64,000 nt of DNA from Siminovitchia sp047228825 (GCF_047228825.1 NZ_JBFEGN010000003.1:1-64000), one strand, 5' to 3'. Shown: positions 17,339 to 26,689, counted from the stretch's first letter. Notes: generated from the letters alone by a model not told the origin. Program-made: numbers and translations.

Positions 17339-18064
17339 TCATTGCCCTGTTTGGGCAAGAACTTTCAATCTTTTGACCTCATGCACCGTTAATTCCCGGT
17401 ATTCTCCCGCATTTAACCCGTGCAGGGTCAAAAACGCAAACCGCTCTCTCTTTAATTTCACCACTGGATGGCCAATGGCGTCAAACATTCTGCGTACTTG
17501 GCGGTTTCTCCCTTCATGAATGGTCATTTCGACAATAGCATGATTCTTTCGTTTATCTGCTGATAAAAGCTTTGCTTTAGCCGGTGCGGTTTTTCCGTCT
17601 TCCAGTTGGATTCCCTTTTCCAGTTGTTTCAACGTCTCCCTCGATGGCAGCCCTTTGACCTTTGCCACATACGTTTTGGGCATTTCATGTTTGGGGTGTG
17701 TCAATAAATGGGTAAATTCACCATCGTTGGAAAGAAGCAGGAGTCCGGACGTATCATAATCAAGACGCCCGACCGGATATATTCGTTCTTCAACATGCGG
17801 GAAGAAATCGGTAACCACCTTCCTGTTTTTGTCATCCCTGACAGCAGTGATGACCCCGCGCGGTTTATAAAACAAAAAGTACTTTTTTTCCTCCTGCTCC
17901 AATGGAATGCCGTTCACCTGAATTTTATCCGAAAGCCCCACTTTTGTTCCAAGCTCGGTTACCACCTTTCCATTGACCGTTACCTTGCCTTCTGCAATCA
18001 GCCTTTCCGCTTTTCTTCTGGAAGCGATTCCCGCTTGGGCAATGACTTTTTGTAAACGTTCCAT
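17339..18064 (-). CDS. rluB: 23S rRNA pseudouridine synthase RluB
   Basis: 241 residues. An N-terminal S4 RNA-binding domain (MERLQKVIAQAGIASRRKAE) is followed by the RsuA-type catalytic domain with the catalytic Asp in GRLDYDTSGLLLLSNDG and the motif EGRNRQVRRMFDAIGH. It modifies 23S rRNA near U2605 (E. coli numbering). It stands between resA and spmB as in B. subtilis. Confidence 0.94.
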   Translation of the reverse strand: MERLQKVIAQAGIASRRKAERLIAEGKVTVNGKVVTELGTKVGLSDKIQVNGIPLEQEEKKYFLFYKPRGVITAVRDDKNRKVVTDFFPHVEERIYPVGRLDYDTSGLLLLSNDGEFTHLLTHPKHEMPKTYVAKVKGLPSRETLKQLEKGIQLEDGKTAPAKAKLLSADKRKNHAIVEMTIHEGRNRQVRRMFDAIGHPVVKLKRERFAFLTLHGLNAGEYRELTVHEVKRLKVLAQTGQ

Positions 18065-18154
18065 TTTTTCACCTCAAACCTGCATTTTCTCTATGAATTA
18101 TTGCATAAGTGCGGTGAAAATCAAAGAATGTTGACCAAAAATAAAAAAATCCGG

Positions 18155-18688
18155 TTAGGAACCGAATAATAAAGTCACGATGATGATGGCTGCCGAGATG
18201 CCGATCACATCGGCTATGAGGCCGACTTTTAAGGCATCTCCCATTTTTTTTATGCCAACAGCCCCAAAGTAAACGGTTAGTACATAAAAGGTTGTATCCG
18301 TGCTGCCCTGAATGGTCGAGGCCATCCTGCCTATAAAGGAGTCGGGGCCGTAAACCGAAATAAGGTCGCTCATAACGCCCAAGGCCGCGGTACCGGAAAT
18401 GGGCCGGATGAGTGCAAGCGGAACAATTTCTGCAGGAACGCCAACTGAATCCAAAACCGGTTTGACAAGCTGGATCATGAAATCGAGTGCTCCCGAAGAT
18501 CTGAAAACCGTAATGGCAACAAGCATGCCGACCAAAAACGGGATAATGGAAACGGCGATCTTGATACCTTCTTTGCCCCCTTCGACGAAATGCTCATACG
18601 TGGGCACTTTTTTCCACGTGCCATAGAGTAAAATGATTGCGATGATGACAGGGACCATCCATAATGAAATAATCGATATAAATTGCAT
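18155..18688 (-). CDS. spmB: spore maturation protein SpmB
   Basis: 177 residues with about five hydrophobic segments and the nucleoside-gate-like fold shared with SpmA. In B. subtilis SpmA and SpmB are needed for full dehydration of the spore core. The segment RPISGTAALGVM is typical. It is the last gene of dacB-spmA-spmB, 2 bases after spmA. Confidence 0.93.
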   Translation of the reverse strand: MQFISIISLWMVPVIIAIILLYGTWKKVPTYEHFVEGGKEGIKIAVSIIPFLVGMLVAITVFRSSGALDFMIQLVKPVLDSVGVPAEIVPLALIRPISGTAALGVMSDLISVYGPDSFIGRMASTIQGSTDTTFYVLTVYFGAVGIKKMGDALKVGLIADVIGISAAIIIVTLLFGS

Positions 18689-18690
18689 CG

Positions 18691-19284
18691 CTATTTTACC
18701 CCTTTTCGGATTCTGCGGTAATAAAACAGTCTGTCCACAATAATGGCGCCCAGGGTGGCACAGATGGTGGCGATTAATGTGGGACCTACGATATCAGTTG
18801 GCCCCGTTGATTGATAATTCATTCGAATGGCGATAACGGTCGTCGGAATAAGTGTAAAACCTGAAGTATTGAGCGCGAGAAAGGTAATCATGGAGCGGCT
18901 TGCAACCGGTTTTCCCCCATTTAATTCTTTTAACTGTTCCATCGCTTTGATCCCGAGGGGCGTGGCGGCATTCCCAAGTCCAAACATGTTTGCAATGACA
19001 TTCGCTAAAATGTAGCCGACTGCCGGGTGATCGCTTGGAACATCCGGAAAAAGCCTAAGGATAACAGGCCGAAATAAATTGGACAGTTTTTCCAAAAGGC
19101 CTGCCTCCTGGGCAATTCTCATCATGCCGAGCCAAAATACAAGAATGCTGATAAGGCCAATGCACAAAGTAACGGCTTCGCTGGCTGATTGAAATATGGC
19201 CTCGTTCACTTCTTTCATCGTGCCATTCAATCCGGCAAACACGAGGCCGATCAGAGTCATTCCAACCCAAATGTAGTTAATCAT
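18691..19284 (-). CDS. spmA: spore maturation protein SpmA
   Basis: 197 residues, polytopic. The conserved stretch GLGNAATPLGIKAMEQL and the run FLALNTSGFTLIPTT are typical of SpmA. It overlaps dacB by 8 bases and is followed by spmB at once, so the three are one operon. Confidence 0.94.
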   Translation of the reverse strand: MINYIWVGMTLIGLVFAGLNGTMKEVNEAIFQSASEAVTLCIGLISILVFWLGMMRIAQEAGLLEKLSNLFRPVILRLFPDVPSDHPAVGYILANVIANMFGLGNAATPLGIKAMEQLKELNGGKPVASRSMITFLALNTSGFTLIPTTVIAIRMNYQSTGPTDIVGPTLIATICATLGAIIVDRLFYYRRIRKGVK

Positions 19285-20422
19285 TTATCTTTACTCCAGT
19301 CTGAGTGAAAAATAAATTCTTGAATACGTCCCACCAGCTTTTTCTTCCGCCATGATCCAATTCCTTCAAGTAAATGGGAATTGTTCGCACGACGTCATTT
19401 TGAAAATAAAAAACCGCTTCGCCAGCCTGCCCTTCCTTCATTTTTCCCAGATCCTCCGGAGAAAGAATATGGTATTTGATCGTAATGTAGTCTACTTCCT
19501 TTTCCTTCAGCGGATAATTGACGTGATGCTTTACATACAATTGCTTGTCATCAGGAAGCTCGGCAATATCAAACAGTTCCCCTTTTGAAAGCAGTTGCTT
19601 GATTTGAAAATGCTCAAAACCGTATTCGTACAGGGAAATATGATCATTCCAATCATCAGGCGCATTTAGCGTAACGGCAATCAGGTTCATTCCGTTTTTG
19701 GAAGCTGTAGTGACAAGCGTCCGTCCTGCCTTTTTCGTAAATCCCGTCTTGCCGCCGGTCGTATATTGATATTTTTCGGTAAGCAGGCGGTTTTTGTTTT
19801 TCCACCTGATCTTGCCGTCCTCCCGCTCCACTGTATACGCTTTTGTTCCCGATATTTCTTTAAACATGTCATTGTTCATCGCATATCGCATGAGGAGGGC
19901 CATATCGTAAGGAGTTGAATAATGGTTTTCATGATCATCCAAGCCTGTAGGATTGGAAAAAACAGTATGGTGCATGCCGATTTCCTGGGCTTTTTGATTC
20001 ATCAGGAAAACGAACCCTTCCACACTACCCCCTACGTGTTCTGCAATGGCATTGGCAGCATCGTTGCCGGAACGGAGCATTAATCCGTATAAAAGATCTT
20101 CAAGCTTCATTTTTTCGCCGATCTTTAAATAGATGGACGAACCTTCAGTCATGACCGCCGTTCTGCTGGCGGTAACCGTCTCATCCAGTTTTCCCGATTC
20201 AATGGCTAGAATCGCCGTCATAATTTTGGTAATGGAAGCGATTCTGGCAGGAGTGTCCGCATTATGATCATATAAGACCCTTCCGGACTCCTGTTCCATC
20301 AAAATGGCGCCAGCCGCACTCAGGGGGAGATCGGGTTCTTCTTCCTTGTCCTTTTGCGAAAAGGCGGCGAGCCATAAAATCATGCACAAGCTGATTACAA
20401 TCGCACTGACTTTAACGTACAT
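19277..20422 (-). CDS. dacB: sporulation D-alanyl-D-alanine carboxypeptidase DacB (PBP5*)
   Basis: 381 residues. An N-terminal signal/anchor segment (residues 4-22) precedes a class A carboxypeptidase domain with ASITKIM (SxxK), RSGNDA (SxN) and TGGKTGFTKKAG (KTG). The C-terminal domain is beta-rich. In B. subtilis it trims cross-links in the spore cortex and is made in the mother cell. The likely sigma-E promoter at 20455-20483 fits that role. Confidence 0.94.
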   Translation of the reverse strand: MYVKVSAIVISLCMILWLAAFSQKDKEEEPDLPLSAAGAILMEQESGRVLYDHNADTPARIASITKIMTAILAIESGKLDETVTASRTAVMTEGSSIYLKIGEKMKLEDLLYGLMLRSGNDAANAIAEHVGGSVEGFVFLMNQKAQEIGMHHTVFSNPTGLDDHENHYSTPYDMALLMRYAMNNDMFKEISGTKAYTVEREDGKIRWKNKNRLLTEKYQYTTGGKTGFTKKAGRTLVTTASKNGMNLIAVTLNAPDDWNDHISLYEYGFEHFQIKQLLSKGELFDIAELPDDKQLYVKHHVNYPLKEKEVDYITIKYHILSPEDLGKMKEGQAGEAVFYFQNDVVRTIPIYLKELDHGGRKSWWDVFKNLFFTQTGVKIND

Positions 20423-20454
20423 TCTTTTCCCTCGCCCCCCTTTTTATTTGTACA

Positions 20455-20483
20455 AGTCTATGCTCCACTCCCAATGATATGAC
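20455..20483 (-). promoter_or_regulatory. likely sigma-E promoter of dacB-spmA-spmB
   Basis: On the minus strand GTCATATC (20483-20476) and CATAGACT (20462-20455) are separated by 13 bases. They match the sigma-E pattern (gTcATATT, then CATAnAnT), with a spacer one base shorter than usual. It lies just after the terminator of scpB and about 33 bases before the dacB start. Confidence 0.55.
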
Positions 20484-20491
20484 AAAAAGAA

Positions 20492-20523
20492 AAAGGACGT
20501 TCATGATGCCATGAACGTCCTTT
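20492..20523 (-). terminator. 14-bp perfect terminator after scpB
   Basis: AAAGGACGTTCATG (20492-20505) pairs with CATGAACGTCCTTT (20510-20523), with a 4-base loop and a T-rich tail on the minus strand. Confidence 0.85.
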
Positions 20524-20531
20524 GTCCTGTT

Positions 20532-21122
20532 TTATTTGATTGATTCTTGAAATTTGCCATAGAAAAGATCAGCTTCTTCTTCATGTAATCCGTCGATTTT
20601 TGCATCAGGCAAAGGAGGGAGTTCTTTTAAATCCTTGAGTCCGAAATAATCCAGGAATTCTCTCGTTGTCCCGTATAAAATCGGCCGGCCAATCCCCTCT
20701 TTCCTTCCCGTTTCTTTAATAAGCCCCTTTGCAAGCAGCGATCTGATCGGGCGCTCTGTCTTTACGCCGCGGATTTCTTCTATTTCGGCCCTTGTAATGG
20801 GCTGCTTATAGGCAATAATCGCTACTGTTTCCAGCGCTGCCTGGGATATGGATGAATGCCGGGTGTTCTCCACCAGTTTGTGCAAGTAGCCGGAAAAACT
20901 CCTTTTCGTCACGAGCTGGTAAGTCCCGGCAAGAACGGCAATCGTAATGCCCCTATCCTCGTTTTCATCATATTCCTTCTTTAATTGATCCAGCAGACTG
21001 TGTGCTTCTTTCTCTGTTATTTCCAGGACGTGGCAAATTTGTTTTATGCTTAAGCCTTCATCTCCCGCCGCGAATAACAAGCTTTCGAGTACACCTTTTT
21101 CATTAGCTGCTTTCAAGTACAA
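20532..21122 (-). CDS. scpB: condensin subunit ScpB
   Basis: 196 residues with two winged-helix domains. Typical segments are LLFAAGDEGLS, ETVAIIAYKQPITRAEIEEIRGV and FLDYFGL. It is the kite subunit of the SMC-ScpA-ScpB complex that organises and separates chromosomes. It overlaps scpA by 20 bases. Confidence 0.95.
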   Translation of the reverse strand: MYLKAANEKGVLESLLFAAGDEGLSIKQICHVLEITEKEAHSLLDQLKKEYDENEDRGITIAVLAGTYQLVTKRSFSGYLHKLVENTRHSSISQAALETVAIIAYKQPITRAEIEEIRGVKTERPIRSLLAKGLIKETGRKEGIGRPILYGTTREFLDYFGLKDLKELPPLPDAKIDGLHEEEADLFYGKFQESIK

Positions 21123-21861
21123 TCTCCTCTTTCGCCTTTAAGTATATCTCTTCAAAATTGCCCCTTTGCTCCACATAAATGGCATTTCCCTTCATCAATT
21201 CGAGCATGGCCAGAAATGTTACAATGATAACGTTCTTGTCATCATGGGGGAAAAGTTTCGAAAAATGAATGGGTGCCCGATTTTTCCCGATGATCGCCAG
21301 CAATTCCTCCATTCTTTGTTCGATTGTGATTTTTTGAATTTCCACCTTGGCAGCCGATGGCTTTTGCAATCTTTTTCTCTTTAACAGTTTGTTGTAGGCG
21401 GCCAGCATATCAAAAACCGAAACAGAGTCCGTTTCATGGGCCGGCTCGGCATCCTGGACAAATCGGGAAAGATCACTCGGCGGTTTTGTAAAAATAAGAT
21501 TGCGCTCTTGCTCCTTTTGTTTAAAAACCTCCGCAGCTTCTTTATACCTTTTATACTCGATCAGTTGCTCGACAAGTTCTGTACGGGGGTCATCCTCTTC
21601 TACTGAAACGTCTTCCTCTGCTTCTTCCATCTTATTCGGAAGAAGCATTTTGCTTTTAATCGATAACAGCGTCGCTGACATCACCAGGTATTCGCTTGCT
21701 TCGTTCAGCTCCAGATCCGAAAGCGCATGTATGTACAGCAAATATTGTTCTGTCACTTCAGCCACCGGAATATCGTAAATATCAATTTCCATCCGTTTAA
21801 TCAAATGGAGCAAAAGATCAAGCGGCCCTTCAAAAACATTTGTTTTCACTTGATATGTCAT
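21103..21861 (-). CDS. scpA: condensin kleisin subunit ScpA
   Basis: 252 residues. The N-terminal kleisin domain begins with FEGPLDLLLHLIKRMEIDIYDI, a signature of ScpA. The C-terminal winged helix (FLAMLELMKG) binds the other SMC head. Co-transcribed with scpB. Confidence 0.95.
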   Translation of the reverse strand: MTYQVKTNVFEGPLDLLLHLIKRMEIDIYDIPVAEVTEQYLLYIHALSDLELNEASEYLVMSATLLSIKSKMLLPNKMEEAEEDVSVEEDDPRTELVEQLIEYKRYKEAAEVFKQKEQERNLIFTKPPSDLSRFVQDAEPAHETDSVSVFDMLAAYNKLLKRKRLQKPSAAKVEIQKITIEQRMEELLAIIGKNRAPIHFSKLFPHDDKNVIIVTFLAMLELMKGNAIYVEQRGNFEEIYLKAKEEIVLESS

Positions 21862-21972
21862 AATACCACCAATATTGTCGTTAAATTGTACTTTATCTTT
21901 TCATCATACAATATTTTTGGATTAAGAAGTAGGTAAATTCGGGTATTGCGCTACATATGCTATACTTGTAAG

Positions 21973-22030
21973 GAAAAACGCTACGCGTTCCTCCTTTGGA
22001 AGTCAGAGGCCAGAAGCCAATGGGTCTAAA
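21973..22030. repeat. degenerate heptamer repeat, copy B
   Basis: AAAAACGCTACGCGTTCC is followed by 7-base units GAAGTCA, GAGGCCA and GAAGCCA. It aligns over about 58 bases with the block at 7461-7520. It lies in the gap between scpA and the DUF309 gene. Confidence 0.45.
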
Positions 22031-22116
22031 TTTCCGAAAGAAAATGTTAAACTAAAATAAATGATGCTTTTTTTATTTTATTGCGGATGCCGGAAAAAGC
22101 GAAAGGAGCCTCGCGA

Positions 22117-22614
22117 TTGATTTATCCTTTTTCATATATCCTATTTTTATGCCATTTTCATGGAGACAGAGATTACTTTGAGTGCCACGAAATATTGGAA
22201 GAACATTGGAAGCGAAACGGGAAAGGGCGGAATTCCATTTGGGCCGGCCTCATTCAAATTGCCGTCAGCCTTTACCATTACCGGAGGGGCAATATTCGGG
22301 GAGCGATCAAATTGATGGCCAAAGCGATTGACATCTTGGGGGAAAAAAGGAGCGGGCTCCACGCTTTGGGCCTGAACCATGCCGAACTGATGGAAACACT
22401 TCTGAATAGCTTGGACAGCATGAAAACGGGGAAACTATATACAGCCATAAACCTCCCTATACAAGATACGGAATTACTGGCCATCTGTAAAGAACGGCTG
22501 CGGATGCATGGATATAAATGGGGCCATTTGAATGACACGGATGAACAGATCGTCCATAAGCATATCGCTTCCCACTTATCTCAAAAACATGCAAAGATAG
22601 CTGTCACAAAATAA
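22117..22614 (+). CDS. ypuF: DUF309 family protein YpuF
   Basis: 165 residues. The DUF309 signature is clear: DRDYFECHEILEEHWK, then SIWAGLIQIAVSLYHYRRGN and HALGLNH. This is a helical bundle with conserved His and Glu residues; the function is unknown. The TTG start at 22117 follows AAAGGAG by 8 bases; the open frame extends upstream to 22081 without a better signal. It converges with ribT. Confidence 0.88.
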   Translation: MIYPFSYILFLCHFHGDRDYFECHEILEEHWKRNGKGRNSIWAGLIQIAVSLYHYRRGNIRGAIKLMAKAIDILGEKRSGLHALGLNHAELMETLLNSLDSMKTGKLYTAINLPIQDTELLAICKERLRMHGYKWGHLNDTDEQIVHKHIASHLSQKHAKIAVTK

Positions 22615-22641
22615 ACCCCCGGAATTAAGATTCCGGGGGTT
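22614..22641. terminator. bidirectional terminator between ypuF and ribT
   Basis: AACCCCCGGAAT (22614-22625) and ATTCCGGGGGTT (22630-22641) form a 12-bp stem with a 4-base loop. It overlaps the ends of both convergent genes. Confidence 0.8.
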
Positions 22642-22990
22642 CTTCGTCCGGGATGCCGCACTTTTCAAAAAAAGCGGAAGTATGCTCATCCGGTACGACC
22701 TTTTTGTTTTCGTGCAATTGTTTTAAAGACTTTACCATATTCTTGCCAATTCCTTGGCAGCGGTGGGATGGGTTGACAGAAATATGCTGCACTTCAATTT
22801 TGTCTTCGTCAATGACGACTCCGATGAGTCCTGTTATATCTTCTTCCTTCCAAAGATAAAGCTGCCAATTGTCATCGGTCTCGTATTGTTTTATCGTTTG
22901 CTGAAGCTTTTTCAAATCTCTTTCATTCGGCATAAATGAAAGCAGGCCCATCGCTATTTTTTCATAAGTTTTTTTGTAGCGAATTAACAT
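22625..22990 (-). CDS. ribT: GNAT acetyltransferase RibT
   Basis: 121 residues beginning MMLIRYKKTYEKIAMGLLSF, like B. subtilis RibT. The acetyl-CoA loop reads HRCQGIGKNM. The reaction is not established. In B. subtilis it is the last gene of the ribDEAHT operon; here the riboflavin synthesis genes are not adjacent and ribT stands alone behind a tiny membrane-protein gene. The start at 22990 follows GAGGG; the open frame to 23077 is not supported. Confidence 0.87.
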   Translation of the reverse strand: MLIRYKKTYEKIAMGLLSFMPNERDLKKLQQTIKQYETDDNWQLYLWKEEDITGLIGVVIDEDKIEVQHISVNPSHRCQGIGKNMVKSLKQLHENKKVVPDEHTSAFFEKCGIPDEEPPES

Positions 22991-23030
22991 CATTAATCCC
23001 TCATTAGTCTTTTTTCCGTACAAAATACCG

Positions 23031-23126
23031 TCATTTGTTCGGCACAATGACAAGCCAATAGAACAATCCCCATGCAAATGCCAAACCGAAGATGAAAAGG
23101 AACAAGATTATATTTTGCTTGCGCAT
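23031..23126 (-). CDS. 31-residue single-span membrane protein
   Basis: The frame encodes MRKQNIILFLFIFGLAF, then AWGLFYWLVIVPNK. A positively charged start is followed by one hydrophobic segment. The ATG at 23126 has TAGGAG 9 bases upstream. I do not recognise a family. It lies 40 bases before ribT in the same direction and may be co-transcribed with it. Confidence 0.6.
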   Translation of the reverse strand: MRKQNIILFLFIFGLAFAWGLFYWLVIVPNK

Positions 23127-23300
23127 GAACGGACACTCCTACTATCGTCATACTCACAACCAGGGATAAGTGAAACATCATGCCCCGCCGAACCTTTCCG
23201 TTTTGCGGCAGGAATCTTATTGCCGGTTAATGCGGGATCAACAAAATTCATTGTATCGGCTTTTTACATTTATCGCAAACTTTTACCTTTTGAGGGAAAT

Positions 23301-24620
23301 CTAAATGACCGTTTTTTCGCTGTAAGGGATATCCAAGCGCACAAGATCCTCATAGGACTCCCGTTTTATAATCAAGCGGCTTGTTCCGTTTTCAACAAAC
23401 ACGACCGCAGGCCTTGGAATACGATTATAGTTGCTGGCCATTGAATAACAGTACGCGCCGGTACAGAAAACTGCCAATATATCACTTGTCCCTGCTTCAG
23501 GAAGCGGCAAATCCCATATCAGCATGTCTCCTGTTTCACAGCATTTGCCGGCAATGGACACAATCTCTTCCGGTTTTTCATCCGCCCGGTTCGCAATGAC
23601 GGCATCATATTTGGCATCATAAAGCGCCGTCCTGATGTTGTCGCTCATCCCGCCGTCAACCGCAATGTATTTTCGTATATCGGGCACTTCCTTGCGGGAA
23701 CCGATGGTATAAAGTGTTGTTCCGGCATCTCCGACAAGGGATCGCCCCGGCTCTATCCATATTTCCGGCATCGGCAGCAACAGCCTCTCCGTTTCCCTTT
23801 TCACCTCCAGGATCATTTCTTCAACATACCGTTCAGGTGTAAGCGGTTTGTCCTCATCCGTATAACGAATCCCAAAGCCGCCCCCAAGATTAAGCACTTT
23901 GGGAGTGAATTGGTACGTGTCTTTCCATTCACCGACTTTTCCTAAAATTTTCCTTGCTGCCAATAAAAATCCTGTCGTTTCAAATATTTGCGAACCGATA
24001 TGGCAATGGAAGCCCAACACATTCAGATAGTCGCTTTCCAACGCTACGGCAAGTGCTGTTTCAGACTGTCCATTTTGCAAATCGAACCCAAATTTTGAAT
24101 CTTCTTGCCCCGTTGAAATATAATCATGCGTATGAGCTTCAATTCCCGGTGTAACACGCAGCAAGATGTTTACCTTCTCATTCCTTATTTGGCAAAGATG
24201 ATGAAGCATATGGAGCTCATGAAAATTGTCAACGACAATGCAGCCGATCTTATGATCAAGCGCCAATTTCAGTTCTTCTTCGCTTTTGTTGTTCCCGTGA
24301 AAATGGATTTTTTCCACCGGGAATTTTGCCACAATCGCCGTATAAAGCTCACCGCCCGATACGACGTCGAGCGACAAACCCTCTTCATGAACGAGCTGCA
24401 GCATGGCTACAGATGAGAAGGCTTTGCTTGCGTATGCCACTTGGGATTTTACGCCCAATTTTTCAAACATATATTTAAAGGATCTGGCCCTTTTTCTAAT
24501 TAAATCAACATCATAAACGTATAGCGGCGTACCGTATTTTTCCACAAGCTTTACGGTATCGCAGCCGCCGATTTCCAGGTGCCCTTCACGATTGATCTTG
24601 GCCGTCCCGTTTAATTGCAT
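23301..24620 (-). CDS. lysA: diaminopimelate decarboxylase
   Basis: 439 residues, PLP-dependent, fold type III. The PLP lysine lies in VAYASKAFSS, with HCHIGSQ and GGGFGIRYT in the barrel and the catalytic Cys in CETGDM. It converts meso-diaminopimelate to L-lysine. The start MQLNGTAK at 24620 follows GGAGGG; the upstream frame overlaps a terminator. I looked for a lysine riboswitch upstream and found none. Confidence 0.95.
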   Translation of the reverse strand: MQLNGTAKINREGHLEIGGCDTVKLVEKYGTPLYVYDVDLIRKRARSFKYMFEKLGVKSQVAYASKAFSSVAMLQLVHEEGLSLDVVSGGELYTAIVAKFPVEKIHFHGNNKSEEELKLALDHKIGCIVVDNFHELHMLHHLCQIRNEKVNILLRVTPGIEAHTHDYISTGQEDSKFGFDLQNGQSETALAVALESDYLNVLGFHCHIGSQIFETTGFLLAARKILGKVGEWKDTYQFTPKVLNLGGGFGIRYTDEDKPLTPERYVEEMILEVKRETERLLLPMPEIWIEPGRSLVGDAGTTLYTIGSRKEVPDIRKYIAVDGGMSDNIRTALYDAKYDAVIANRADEKPEEIVSIAGKCCETGDMLIWDLPLPEAGTSDILAVFCTGAYCYSMASNYNRIPRPAVVFVENGTSRLIIKRESYEDLVRLDIPYSEKTVI

Positions 24621-24653
24621 ATATTTTCCCTCCACAATGCATGTATAATAACA

Positions 24654-24682
24654 AAGCAATCGGTAACTCGTTCCGATTGCTT
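24654..24682 (-). terminator. terminator of the spoVA operon
   Basis: AAGCAATCGG (24654-24663) and CCGATTGCTT (24673-24682) form a 10-bp stem, followed on the minus strand by TTTGTTATT. It lies between the spoVAF stop and the lysA start. Confidence 0.75.
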
Positions 24683-24747
24683 GCCAAGTCAAAACTTATT
24701 TACCATAAGTAAACAATACTTTATCATAATATAAACCAATCTGCAAT

Positions 24748-26241
24748 TTATTTTTCGGGTTTGACTGGCCTTTGGCGGACCCTGTTTCTCGGATGAACAA
24801 TGCTTGGGCGCAATATGCTCCCGGGTACGGGACGCCGAATGAGAATTTGATAGAGCGCAACGGGATGAAATGGCAAAAGCGGCCATAAATAGGGAGCATT
24901 CAAAGGCCGGAATGAAATTAAAAAGAGGAAGTAAACCATCACTCCGACAATGAAGCCGGGAGCTTTAAAAATCGCCACACAAATAAGCAGCAGCATCCGA
25001 AATATTTTATTGGCCACACTCAATTCGTAACTTGGAGTGGCAAATGTGCCGATGGCGGCTATAGAAACATACAGTATGACTTCGGAATGAAATAAACCGA
25101 CATCGACGGCAATTTCCCCGATCAGAACTGCCGCAATTAATCCCATGGCGGTTGATAGCGGCGTCGGGGTATGTATGGCCGCAATTCGCAAAAATTCGAT
25201 TCCGAGATCCGCAACGATTAATTGAACGATGAGGGGGATATCAGATTCTTTATTCGGACCGAGAAAAGCAAAATTTTCCGGCAGCATGGACGGCTCTATG
25301 ACGAACAAGAACCATAACGGCAGCAAAAATATGGATATCCAAATGCCGAGAAACCTCGTCCACCTGACGAATGTTCCCACAGCTGGCGATTGGCGGTATT
25401 CTTCCGCATGCTGGACATGATGAAAAAACGTTGCAGGCGTAATCATCACACTTGGGGATGTATCAATGAAAATCAGGACATGCCCCTCCAATAAATGAAT
25501 GGATCCTACATCTGCCCTTTCTGTATAGCGGACAAGCGGGTAAGGATTATAACCCTGTTTAAGCAAAAACTCCTCAATCGTCTTATCCGCCATCGATATT
25601 CCATCAATATGAATGTTTTCCAATTCCTTTTTCACTGTATCAATCAGCTGGGGGTTTGCGATCCCGTCTATATACCCGATCGCCACATCCGTTTTGGATC
25701 TTTCACCAACTTTGATTATTTCAAAGCGGAGCCTTTCATCGCGGATTCTCCTGCGGGTCAATGCCGTATTGACGATCAGGTTTTCTACATATCCGTCCCT
25801 GGATCCCCTTACCACTTTTTCCGTATCGGGTTCCTCCGGTTGTCTCCCTGGATAGCTCCGGACATCTACAATCATTGCTTTTTTCTCGCCTTCAATGGCA
25901 ATCCCGATCAGGCCTGATAATACTTGATCCGCCATTTCGTCAAACGTTTTTACATATTCGACAGATTCGTGGACAAGCCGGTTCTCAATGATTTCAGGCA
26001 GACTTTCGGCAGATATTTCTTTATCGTTCACGTGAACGAGTTCTTTTATTAATTCAACGATGAATTGAGTGTCGGAAAGTCCGTTCACATAATAAAAATG
26101 GACCTTCCTTTTTAAAATAACAAGCTTTCTCTGTCCAATATCAAAGCTCGTCCCAAGACCAACCCTGTCTTTAAAGTATTTCTCCAATTGTTTTAGATCA
26201 GCCGGAATCTCCATAAATTGCTTTTCTGCTTTTTCAGCCAT
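24748..26241 (-). CDS. spoVAF: SpoVAF, GerA-family spore membrane protein
   Basis: 497 residues. A soluble N-terminal domain (about 1-280), with DVAIGYIDGIANPQLIDTVK, is followed by a membrane domain with five or so segments. This is the GerAA-like architecture. In B. subtilis SpoVAF sits in the inner spore membrane and aids germination. It follows spoVAB by 22 bases; spoVAC, spoVAD, spoVAEb and spoVAEa, which normally lie between, are absent. Confidence 0.94.
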   Translation of the reverse strand: MAEKAEKQFMEIPADLKQLEKYFKDRVGLGTSFDIGQRKLVILKRKVHFYYVNGLSDTQFIVELIKELVHVNDKEISAESLPEIIENRLVHESVEYVKTFDEMADQVLSGLIGIAIEGEKKAMIVDVRSYPGRQPEEPDTEKVVRGSRDGYVENLIVNTALTRRRIRDERLRFEIIKVGERSKTDVAIGYIDGIANPQLIDTVKKELENIHIDGISMADKTIEEFLLKQGYNPYPLVRYTERADVGSIHLLEGHVLIFIDTSPSVMITPATFFHHVQHAEEYRQSPAVGTFVRWTRFLGIWISIFLLPLWFLFVIEPSMLPENFAFLGPNKESDIPLIVQLIVADLGIEFLRIAAIHTPTPLSTAMGLIAAVLIGEIAVDVGLFHSEVILYVSIAAIGTFATPSYELSVANKIFRMLLLICVAIFKAPGFIVGVMVYFLFLISFRPLNAPYLWPLLPFHPVALYQILIRRPVPGSILRPSIVHPRNRVRQRPVKPEK

Positions 26242-26263
26242 ACAAAGAGCTCCTTTAACGCGA

Positions 26264-26689
26264 TTATTGATATTTTATAAAATAGAGCCATTGAAACAAT
26301 GAGCCTGCAATTTTACCGAAAACAAGGGACATTAATAATAAGATCAGTTTTCCTTCCATACCGATCCGTTTGGACAAGATCGGCAAGACATTCAACACTT
26401 CCGTAAGCGCGGCTGCGAGCATGCCGATAAACAATCCGTTGGCCAATCCGATCGGAATTAACACGCCTGAATACAGCCTGACGGACCAGTTTCGCAGATC
26501 GAACAAAGATGAGATGACGACACTGATAATGACTGCCCATTCATATGCATGAATATGGTGTCCCGTTTTTGTGAGCTGGGTCAATCTTGGAATGATCCCC
26601 AGCACAGTTAAAAAAGCAACAAAACCGATTCCCACGGCCAGCCCGCCAGCCAATCCGATGAAAATGGTACAAAACACGCTAACGATCAT
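26264..26689 (-). CDS. spoVAB: stage V sporulation protein AB
   Basis: 141 residues, the same length as B. subtilis SpoVAB, with about four membrane segments. It starts MIVSVFCTIFIGLAGGLAVG and contains FVAFLTVLGIIPRLTQLT. The start at 26689 overlaps the spoVAA end by 11 bases, implying translational coupling. It takes part in the dipicolinic acid channel system of the spore. Confidence 0.92.
   Translation of the reverse strand: MIVSVFCTIFIGLAGGLAVGIGFVAFLTVLGIIPRLTQLTKTGHHIHAYEWAVIISVVISSLFDLRNWSVRLYSGVLIPIGLANGLFIGMLAAALTEVLNVLPILSKRIGMEGKLILLLMSLVFGKIAGSLFQWLYFIKYQ

Noticed and set aside
24620..24760. Lysine riboswitch before lysA
   Set aside because: The region is short and holds the spoVA terminator; no conserved L-box blocks were seen.
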